Positions 51,331 to 56,904 of a stretch of DNA of 56,904 nt are shown piece by piece. This DNA comes from Rheinheimera sediminis. GTDB lineage: Bacteria; Pseudomonadota; Gammaproteobacteria; Enterobacterales; Alteromonadaceae. The notes under the pieces are model-generated. The model worked only from the letters and a program-made list of their open reading frames with translations. It was not told the origin of the DNA and did no database searches. The stretch lies in the NCBI RefSeq assembly GCF_004005375.1, contig NZ_RZUF01000024.1:1-56904 (forward strand), read 5' to 3'. Numbering within the stretch: the stretch's first letter is position 1; each line of letters begins with the position of its first letter. A program made the translations under genes and the position numbers.

Positions 51331-52641
51331 ATGGCAAAAGCACTGCGTTTTTCATTTTCTTATCTGCCAGAGCTTGCCGGCACATTTTTGGCGCCGCTGC
51401 TGATCGTGCTGCTGTGTTTACCGTTGCGTGCATGGATAAGCCCGACTGATGTAGCTATGTTGCAATTGTTATGGGTAGCATGGCAGGCACAGCATTATGG
51501 TTGGCGCTGGGCCTCGCTGACCACTTTGGTGTCGGTATTAATTCTGAACTGGTGTTTTGTGCCGCCCTATTACACTTTTGATGTGCACGATGCCAGTTTC
51601 TTTATTAGCTTTGTGGTGATGGTGGTATTGGGGTTATTAATCAGCCTGCTGTCTGAACAATCAAAGCAGCAATTAAAACGGTTGCGTTATGCCATGTCAC
51701 AAACCCGTGGCATGTATATGTTGGCCAAAGGTTTAGGCCAACGCCAAAGCTGGTCACAACAATGTGCCTACGCAGCTAAATTATTAAGTCGCCGCTTAGG
51801 CGCTGCTGTTCAGGTTGTTCAAGGACAGCAACCTGCAGCAGCTGCGGAGCAAGCGGTTTTACCTGTTGGCTCTCCTGCGACTGCCTGGATCCTTGTGCCA
51901 CCTGCTTTTCTAACCAGCCATCCCACTTTATTGCATACAGCTCAGTCTTTATTGGCGCAAAGTTATGCTCAGCTGGAATTGCGTGAAAAAGCACAACAAG
52001 ACAGAGTAAAAGCTCAACTGGAGCAACAAAAAGCTATGCTATTAAGGTCCCTGTCGCATGATTTACGTACGCCTTTAGCCACTATTATGGGCGCATCCAG
52101 TATGTTGGCCGATCCAGAGCTGCAACTGAGTACAGCGCAGCGCCAACAACAGGCGCAGAATATTTACCAGCAAAGTCAGATTTTAAACCAGCATTTTGAA
52201 AAAGTGCTTGAGCTGAGCAAAGCCCAACTGACAGGGCATCATATTCAGCTTACAGATTTCAGCTCAGACGATTTAGTGGCTGGCGCTTTGGCCAGACGAG
52301 GTGAAAAAGCCACAGAGTTAACTGCATCTTTGCACTGCAGTGCGGCGGAGTCTTTGTCAGGTGATTTAGAATTACTGGAAATCGCGCTGGCGAATATGCT
52401 GGAAAATGCCTTGTATCATGGGGCAGCCCCTTTCGAGTTGCAGATGGGGCAGAAAGCATCGGCCTTTTACATCCGGCTGACAAATACTGTGAATGATCAA
52501 GCGCCGTCAAACCGGGATAAAGGCCATGGCTTGGGTATCAATATTTGCCGGGCTGTGGCTGGTTTGCATCAGGGTAGTTTTGAAATACAAAGCTGCCCAA
52601 AGCTACAGCAAATCACAGCTGTATTGGAGTGGCCACGATGA
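51331..52641 (+). CDS. KdpD-like sensor histidine kinase lacking the KdpD/USP domains
   Basis: The 436-residue protein starts with a four-helix DUF4118 membrane domain (about 15-105), a GAF-like or linker region, a HisKA box with the phospho-His in LRSLSHDLRTPLATIMGASSML, and a HATPase domain (NMLENALYHG, GHGLGINICRAVAGLHQG). This is the C-terminal half of KdpD without its N-terminal KdpD and USP modules. Position between trkH and a KdpE-like gene suggests control of K+ uptake. Confidence 0.9.
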   Translation: MAKALRFSFSYLPELAGTFLAPLLIVLLCLPLRAWISPTDVAMLQLLWVAWQAQHYGWRWASLTTLVSVLILNWCFVPPYYTFDVHDASFFISFVVMVVLGLLISLLSEQSKQQLKRLRYAMSQTRGMYMLAKGLGQRQSWSQQCAYAAKLLSRRLGAAVQVVQGQQPAAAAEQAVLPVGSPATAWILVPPAFLTSHPTLLHTAQSLLAQSYAQLELREKAQQDRVKAQLEQQKAMLLRSLSHDLRTPLATIMGASSMLADPELQLSTAQRQQQAQNIYQQSQILNQHFEKVLELSKAQLTGHHIQLTDFSSDDLVAGALARRGEKATELTASLHCSAAESLSGDLELLEIALANMLENALYHGAAPFELQMGQKASAFYIRLTNTVNDQAPSNRDKGHGLGINICRAVAGLHQGSFEIQSCPKLQQITAVLEWPR

Positions 52642-53333
52642 ACAAGGGCACAGCAAAAGATCTTTCTGTCAGCCTGCTGGTGCTTGAAGACGATACAGGC
52701 TTGCAAAGTTTCTTACAAACCCTGCTGGATAGTCAGGGCTATCAGAGCTTGATCACTGCTCAGGGTAAACAAGGCTTTGCTTTACTCAAGGAGCATAGTT
52801 TTGATTTGATTTTACTGGATTTAGGTTTAGCCGATATGGATGGCATTCAGTGGCTGCAGCAGCTGCGCTCCTGGTCTGAAGTGCCAGTCATTGTGATATC
52901 AGCCCGGGGCAAAGAGTTAGATAAAGTTCAGGCGCTGGATAGCGGCGCCAATGACTATGTGACTAAACCTTTTAGTTCAGCTGAGCTGTTAGCAAGGATC
53001 AGAGCCACATTGCGACAACAACAAAAAACCACCAGGCCATTGGCTTTTGCCAACGTCAAGCTGGATCCGGTGCAGCGCCTGGTGACCAAAGCCGGTGAAG
53101 CTGTGCATTTAACCAAAACCGAATACGATATTTTATTGCTGCTGGTGCGCCATTTAGGTTCTGCGTTAACCCATAACCAAATTTTACAGCAGGTCTGGGG
53201 CGAACATTACCAGGACAGACCTGAGTATATTCGCGTCCATATGGCACAGCTGCGGCAAAAACTTGAAGACAATCCATCTGCGCCCAAACACCTGAAAACC
53301 GAGGCTGGTGTGGGCTACCGGCTTTGTGAATAA
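52638..53333 (+). CDS. KdpE-like OmpR-family response regulator
   Basis: The ATG at 52638 overlaps the kinase TGA by four bases (231 residues). The receiver domain has the acidic LEDD, the phospho-Asp in LILLDLGLADMDG, and the Lys in NDYVTKPFSS. The C-terminal winged helix is of OmpR/PhoB type (HLTKTEYDILLLLVRHLGSALTHNQILQQVWG, RVHMAQLRQKLEDNP). It pairs with the adjacent kinase; the trkH promoter is a candidate target. Confidence 0.93.
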   Translation: MNKGTAKDLSVSLLVLEDDTGLQSFLQTLLDSQGYQSLITAQGKQGFALLKEHSFDLILLDLGLADMDGIQWLQQLRSWSEVPVIVISARGKELDKVQALDSGANDYVTKPFSSAELLARIRATLRQQQKTTRPLAFANVKLDPVQRLVTKAGEAVHLTKTEYDILLLLVRHLGSALTHNQILQQVWGEHYQDRPEYIRVHMAQLRQKLEDNPSAPKHLKTEAGVGYRLCE

Positions 53334-53459
53334 ACAGCTGGCTGTACCTGGGAAATTATGTTGACGCAAAGTTAATTATTCTTTAGTTTATTCAACAAGA
53401 TAAATCATAGGAACTCCAAAGAGGCCCTTCAAGGCAACTCTGGTACAAAAGGACTATTT

Positions 53460-53906
53460 ATGAAACTACATAGGCTTAGCTTCGCCCTGCTATCCATAAC
53501 CTTAAGCACTGCAGTAAGTGCAGCCCCCATGAACTATGGCTTTACCATTTTAACTGAATTAAAACCACAGCAGCATGAAGCCTTGTGGACCAGAGTTAAT
53601 CCGGTACCACCTCTTTATCCTGTAGATATGGCAAGTAAAGGCGTCGCAGGTTGTGGTGTGTTTAAAGTCATTATTGATAAAGAAGGTGAAACCGAAAGTG
53701 TTGAACTGATAAGCTCGGTTCCGGTAAAAGGTGTAGCCAGAGGTGCCACCAAGGTGATCAAAAAATGGCAGTGGCACAATACAACTGGAAAACCAGACAG
53801 TGCCGAAGAAAAAATTATCAGGCTGGATTTTTGTATGGGCGGTACCACCTTAGCTGAAGCTGAAGCGCGTTGTCAGCAGCAAGCACAGCTAGAGTGCAGC
53901 GAGTAG
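53460..53906 (+). CDS. small periplasmic protein with TonB C-terminal-like domain
   Basis: The 148-residue protein has a signal peptide (MKLHRLSFALLSITLSTAVSA) and a single TonB-C-like fold (PPLYPVDMASKGVAGCGVFKVIIDKEGETESVELISSVPVKGVARGATKVIKKWQW). A tail with three Cys follows (LDFCMGG, ARCQQQAQLECSE). It lacks the N-terminal anchor and proline linker of real TonB. AAAGGA stands before the ATG. Role unknown. Confidence 0.8.
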   Translation: MKLHRLSFALLSITLSTAVSAAPMNYGFTILTELKPQQHEALWTRVNPVPPLYPVDMASKGVAGCGVFKVIIDKEGETESVELISSVPVKGVARGATKVIKKWQWHNTTGKPDSAEEKIIRLDFCMGGTTLAEAEARCQQQAQLECSE

Positions 53907-53944
53907 CGCGAAAGGCCTGCGCGGTCAATTGACCAAGCCACCAC

Positions 53945-53975
53945 CATGCAGCTATGAATTGGCTGCATGTTTTTA
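53945..53975 (+). terminator. terminator after the TonB-C-like gene
   Basis: CATGCAGC/GCTGCATG with a 9-base loop, followed by TTTTTATTT. Confidence 0.8.
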
Positions 53976-53997
53976 TTTGTAATCTGTATTTCATATT

Positions 53998-54012
53998 AGG
54001 GACTTATTCGCA
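53998..54012 (+). repeat. direct repeat flanking the AFG1 segment, left copy
   Basis: AGGGACTTATTCGCA, part of a short palindrome ending GTTCCCT. The right copy, differing at one base, is at 55652-55666 in the same orientation. The motif looks like an IS end or REP-like element, which I cannot name. Confidence 0.65.
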
Positions 54013-54070
54013 TGTTCCCTAGGTAAAAATCTGCCATAGGTTCAATGGTTTGCAAGGTAAAAAGCTTTCG

Positions 54071-55576
54071 TCATTGCCGTCCCCATTCCTTTCCACCCAT
54101 TTCTACCAACCGAGACGCGGCTCGTCGAAAGGAAAAGGCGAGATCATTGGCGGCCGATAATTGTGCCAGTGACACGCCACTTCGACCCGTCGCCGACCAC
54201 TCAAATTGTTCACCCTCTTTGGTACGAATCATGGTCGTCGCAAAGGAACTCGAGTTCCCCCCCTTCTCACTGACAAACAACTCTTCATTTCCATCACTGC
54301 TTTCAACTTGCGCTTCAAACTCGACAAATAATTCATCGAGCGGGACTTTTGCCGCTAGCACCAAGCGGGTGCGATATTCATAACACACGTCAATGAGGGT
54401 CACGAATCGTCGCGCTTCGTCGAGGTGATTGGCGTCTAATTGCGGCACCCGGTCCATGATGAGGACCTGAAATCGGTCGCAGAGGGAAATATAATCGGCC
54501 GCGCCGAGTGGTTGGTAGCATAACTCGGAAAAGTCAAACCAGGCGCACCGGTCATTCAACCGGGCGACCTGGACGGTGCGACCGAAGGGTACGTGAATGG
54601 CCTCGGCCTCAGTTCCGGATGCAGTGCCACCAAATATTTCTTTCAACTGCGCCTGCATGTTGTTATCACTATTATTATCGCCGTGAACATCCTTGTTTGA
54701 CCAAAAATAGGATTGACCATCAGCTCGAGTTTCGAGTCGATAATCCTTGGCGGAATCCTCCATGGAAATAATGTCGAACGTGTGTTTTAACATGTCTATG
54801 AATGGCAAAAAGAGGGATCGGTTAATGCCTCCCTCATACAAGGCATCGGGGGAGCGATTCGAGGTGGCCACCACCACGACATTCCAATCCAATAATAATA
54901 ATAAAAGTCGTTTCAAAATCATGGCATCGGCAACGTCTGTTACTTGAAATTCATCGAAACAGAGGAGTTGGGCTTCCTGTGCCAATTGCTGCGCAATGAT
55001 GGGTATCGCATCATCTCGTGGGTGCTTCTGTTTGTAGACAAAGATTCGATGATGGACGTCTAGCATGAATTCATGAAAGTGGACGCGGCGTTTGGTAATT
55101 TTTACGTGTGTGAAGCTGTGGCTGTCATTATTACAGCAAGAATCATCAGGAACATTAACCGACGCGTAAAAGAGATCCATTAGAAAGCTCTTGCCGACCC
55201 CGACCGGCCCATAAATGTACATGCCTCGCGGTGGTGGACCAAAAGACCACAAATGGAATTTCTTTCGAAGAAAGGACTGAGCGGATGCCAAGGATCGCGT
55301 CAGTAACAGTAACAGCGGACTGCTGCTTGTAGAGCTGCTCTCTGTCGGTCTGTCCGTGCGCACGGGTACTGGTGGGAGCGAGTTTAGAGACTCGTGCAGG
55401 GCATCGAGTTTTGCCGCCAGAGCGACTTGCGCGTCATCTCGTCTCACCTCCTCCGCATCCACCTTGCGTTCATACGCCGCTGTCACGGGGCCTGTCGGGA
55501 GGGACCGCCGAGCAACGCGATGTTGTGCTGCCATATTCTTCATCACCGTCTTCATCACCGTCTTCATCATCAACAT
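54071..55576 (-). CDS. AFG1/ZapE-type AAA ATPase with eukaryotic character
   Basis: The 501-residue AFG1-family P-loop protein has Walker A GPVGVGKS (123-130), FHEFMLDVH, Walker B LLCFDEF (204-210) with QVTDVADAM, sensor ATSN (237-240) and PLGAADY (356-362). Its C-terminus is the SFRRAASRLVEM type. PLGAADY, GGINRSLFLPFI, GVSLAQLS and SRLVEM, low-complexity runs (Ser/Leu near 80-92, Asn/Asp near 298-307) and a length well over bacterial ZapE (about 375) resemble mitochondrial AFG1/LACE1. No Shine-Dalgarno is seen before the Met-rich start; Met15 is another candidate. In mitochondria AFG1 aids turnover of respiratory subunits. Source and expression here are uncertain. Confidence 0.88.
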   Translation of the reverse strand: MLMMKTVMKTVMKNMAAQHRVARRSLPTGPVTAAYERKVDAEEVRRDDAQVALAAKLDALHESLNSLPPVPVRTDRPTESSSTSSSPLLLLLTRSLASAQSFLRKKFHLWSFGPPPRGMYIYGPVGVGKSFLMDLFYASVNVPDDSCCNNDSHSFTHVKITKRRVHFHEFMLDVHHRIFVYKQKHPRDDAIPIIAQQLAQEAQLLCFDEFQVTDVADAMILKRLLLLLLDWNVVVVATSNRSPDALYEGGINRSLFLPFIDMLKHTFDIISMEDSAKDYRLETRADGQSYFWSNKDVHGDNNSDNNMQAQLKEIFGGTASGTEAEAIHVPFGRTVQVARLNDRCAWFDFSELCYQPLGAADYISLCDRFQVLIMDRVPQLDANHLDEARRFVTLIDVCYEYRTRLVLAAKVPLDELFVEFEAQVESSDGNEELFVSEKGGNSSSFATTMIRTKEGEQFEWSATGRSGVSLAQLSAANDLAFSFRRAASRLVEMGGKEWGRQ

Positions 55577-55651
55577 GATGAGTTTATCAACATGGTAAGG
55601 AAAGTACGATCAAGTCCGCTTCTTCCCGCTTTTTTCGATTGTCTCAGATCT

Positions 55652-55666
55652 AGGGGCTTATTCGCA
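55652..55666 (+). repeat. direct repeat flanking the AFG1 segment, right copy
   Basis: AGGGGCTTATTCGCA, 14 of 15 identical to the left copy and 1654 bp from it. It lies at the point where a bacterial cassette gene loses its expected sequence. Confidence 0.65.
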
Positions 55667-55882
55667 ATTTACCTCGTCGGTTCCCCCAAGATCTTCGAGG
55701 AGTTGCGAAAGCGTATAAGAGATCCTTTCCTCCTCTCGGGTTTCCGCATCTAGTAAATCACACAGAAGCCCAGTCAGAGCTTCCTCTTACCAGGGTCGTT
55801 TACGTGTGAGTCGGCTAGCCACCACATCATCTAATGCATCGAAATGCCTTAGGAGCAGTCGGATCGTGCGAGGTGATAACAC
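55658..55882 (-). pseudogene. truncated conserved hypothetical gene
   Basis: Reading from GTG 55882 gives VLSPRTIRLLLRHFDALDDVV and ASRLTRKRPW. An in-frame TAA (55789-55787) follows, then EEALTGLLCDLLDAETREEER and SYTLSQLLEDLGGTDEV, ending in the flanking repeat. It resembles the N-terminus of a longer bacterial hypothetical protein I recall only in outline. It is broken twice: by the stop and by loss of its 3' part at the AFG1 junction. Confidence 0.65.
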
Positions 55883-55901
55883 TAGATCTATTCCTCTATC
55901 T

Positions 55902-55958
55902 GTTTAACGCAAAGCTAAGCGGCGCGGGTTAGCGCGTCCTTGCTTGAGCGCTTTATGC
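55902..55958 (-). other. attC-like integron recombination site, downstream of the cassette gene
   Basis: On the minus strand the 57-bp site starts GCATAAA (imperfect RYYYAAC) and ends GTTAAAC (perfect GTTRRRY). Between them imperfectly paired arms (GCGCTCAAGCAAGGACGCG against CGCGCCGCTTAGCTTTGC) surround CTAACC. It overlaps the last codons of the cassette gene. Confidence 0.7.
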
Positions 55959-56340
55959 GTGTACGATACACTGCCACATACCAGAATACGGTTGCACCAA
56001 TAAGACCACAAATGCTGCAAAACAATGTTTGTTTCATTAGATCAACACTTGAGTCTTGACCGAACGGCTTAAAACCATAAATGAATATTACACTGGGAAC
56101 TACTGCAGCTAGTAAGTACCAATGAAACTCCTGCCGCTCTAATTTTTTAAGCACATAATGCAAAGGCAAAGCCCAAGCTATTACAACAACTATGGCCACT
56201 ATTGCAGCCACACTTGCCATTAATAGCGATATATTTATACCGGAATAAGCAGTTCCAATTGAATCAACCGCAGTGACAACAAAAGTTACTACAAAAACGG
56301 TTAGAACTGTACATAAGCTAGCTATAGATAGTGATTTCAT
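55915..56340 (-). CDS. cassette-borne four-helix membrane protein
   Basis: The 141-residue protein has four hydrophobic helices (about 5-24, 34-60, 73-93, 104-126), an amphipathic basic loop (LKKLERQEFHWY) and a basic tail (YRTRIKRSSKDALTRAA). No family is recognised. It sits alone between two attC-like sites, stop codon inside the downstream one, exactly as a gene in an integron cassette. No promoter is evident in the 8 bases between the upstream attC and the ATG. Confidence 0.75.
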   Translation of the reverse strand: MKSLSIASLCTVLTVFVVTFVVTAVDSIGTAYSGINISLLMASVAAIVAIVVVIAWALPLHYVLKKLERQEFHWYLLAAVVPSVIFIYGFKPFGQDSSVDLMKQTLFCSICGLIGATVFWYVAVYRTRIKRSSKDALTRAA

Positions 56341-56347
56341 AATTTAC

Positions 56348-56402
56348 GCATAACTTTTTAGCGTCTTATCCTGCGTTCACGACGGATAAGCGCCTGTTAA
56401 AC
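56348..56402 (-). other. attC-like integron recombination site, upstream of the cassette gene
   Basis: On the minus strand the 55-bp site starts GTTTAAC (perfect RYYYAAC) and ends GTTATGC. Its arms GCGCTTATCC and GGATAAGACGC pair over 10 bp, with one extra base on one side, the extrahelical base that IntI recognises. It would belong to the preceding cassette. Confidence 0.78.
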
Positions 56403-56680
56403 GGTAGGTGCGCTCTTTATTGGTACATTTGATGCTAATGGAATTTGTATATTTAGGGAACAGCTGCTTATAAGTTTATTTTGGCCAATCTGAAGCTGTC
56501 TTTTACAGTGTTACTGTCATTTCGTATCTCATCACCTGTTTCATCCAGTGAGTATTTGTCCGTATTCAGAGCTTCTGGCAATACATCACCCTCCCGCTTT
56601 CCCGGGCTCATAGTTTTACCGCTCATTACAACCAGCCGTTAACTATCCGGTGGTCCGGTGTCCAGTCGTTTGAACCTATA
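56403..56680. other. unassigned DNA with one possible small minus-strand frame
   Basis: A 52-residue frame (56626-56468, minus; MSGKTMSPGKREGDVLPEAL... ending RLAKINL) is open, hydrophilic and without a recognised domain or ribosome site. It may be the gene of the preceding cassette or noise. Nothing else could be assigned. Confidence 0.3.
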
Positions 56681-56828
56681 GGGTCAAGTCTTGCCCTGTG
56701 CCCCATCAAATTAGAACCAACAAAAAATGTTCATAAAATCAAAAAATAATGGAAAAATATCACCAATTCATTCACAACTAATGATGTGCCCCCCCTAAAA
56801 CATCGGGGCACGGGGCAAGACTTGACCC
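56681..56828. mobile_element. MITE-like element with 24-bp terminal inverted repeats
   Basis: The outer 24 bases at each end (starting GGGTCAAGTCTTGCCC on the left and ending GGGCAAGACTTGACCC on the right) are inverted repeats, 23 of 24 matching, around 100 bp of AT-rich DNA without a gene. Similar GGGTCAAGTCTTGCC palindromes are dispersed in gammaproteobacteria (recalled). It directly abuts the IS3 fragment. Confidence 0.75.
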
Positions 56829-56838
56829 CAAACTTCCT

Positions 56839-56904
56839 CTGTCCATGGCTTGGCAACAGCGTGGGAAGCCAAAAGACCTGATGTTCCATTCTGACCAGGG
56901 CTGC
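56839..56904 (+). pseudogene. fragment of IS3-family transposase (OrfB), cut by the window edge
   Basis: The frame reads LSMAWQQRGKPKDLMFHSDQGC, matching the integrase-core segment of IS3-type OrfB (ALTMAWESRG...VMFHSDQG...), whose Asp in HSDQG is the second catalytic residue of the DDE triad. Upstream coding sequence is missing and replaced by the MITE, so at least this end is truncated. It continues beyond the window. Confidence 0.8.

Noticed and set aside
54000-54070. A further attC downstream of the AFG1 gene that would make it an integron cassette
   Set aside because: I looked for core boxes with paired arms on the minus strand here and found none; only the IS/REP-like AGGGACTTATTCGCA palindrome is present.
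54071-55576. Reading the AFG1 gene as the host's own zapE
   Set aside because: Bacterial ZapE is about 375 residues, has no low-complexity runs and has different C-terminal motifs; the flanks and composition also differ from the neighbouring genes.
54045-55753. Several plus-strand frames (54045-54383, 54508-54771, 55356-55598, 55372-55578, 55394-55753)
   Set aside because: They are antisense shadows of the AFG1 gene, with repetitive Ser/Arg or His/Pro translations and no start signals.

Overview
The window is a gammaproteobacterial chromosome. Its housekeeping gene order (ubiG / gyrA / serC-aroA / cmk / rpsA / ihfB / lapAB / pyrF, and nrdAB-yfaE) and near-E. coli-like protein sequences point to the Alteromonadales/Chromatiaceae. 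The mix of genes and repeats looks most like Rheinheimera or a close relative; that genus call is an inference from memory, not a search result. No rRNA, tRNA or CRISPR array was seen.

Layout. 0-5.1 kb: cytochrome b561 and YceI, then the class Ia ribonucleotide reductase operon nrdA-nrdB-yfaE on the minus strand, with a tandem pair of NrdR-like boxes over its promoter. 5.4-19.1 kb: gph-ubiG (minus), gyrA, serC-aroA, cmk, rpsA, ihfB, lapA-lapB, pyrF and a CvrA/NhaP2 antiporter (plus). 19.1-27.4 kb: a Sel1-like periplasmic protein, then a complete 7.5 kb filamentous (inovirus) prophage sitting exactly in a dif site. It carries a regulator with two palindromic operators, early genes, a gene II-type replication initiator, a ssDNA-binding protein, small coat proteins, pIII-, pVI- and Zot-like proteins, a multi-hairpin intergenic region and one cargo gene. 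Because dif lies here, this part of the chromosome is probably the replication terminus.

27.6-34.7 kb: malic enzyme, an Lrp-type regulator and an arginine succinyltransferase operon (astC-astA-astD plus a DUF1338 gene; astB and astE are absent). 34.7-46.8 kb: a small hydrolase, a membrane chemoreceptor, HtpX, a palindromic repeat, a cytoplasmic CZB chemoreceptor, Dps, a decayed patch (tyrS remnant and a LuxR-type gene with two in-frame TAG codons), the ABC-F protein YbiT, and an EamA exporter divergent from a MocR regulator. 46.9-53.9 kb: a CoA-transferase/GNAT fusion coupled to an HDAC-type deacetylase, a TrkH potassium transporter followed by a KdpD/KdpE-like two-component pair, and a small TonB-C-like periplasmic protein.

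54.0-56.9 kb is the most unusual part. A 501-codon AFG1-type ATPase gene with eukaryotic character is bounded on both sides by a 15-bp direct repeat. On its right it abuts a truncated bacterial gene, then an integron-type gene cassette (membrane protein between two attC-like sites), a 148-bp inverted-repeat MITE and a fragment of an IS3-family transposase at the window edge. This is either a recent transfer of a eukaryotic gene into a cassette/IS-rich locus, or an assembly join made across a short repeat; the sequence alone does not decide.
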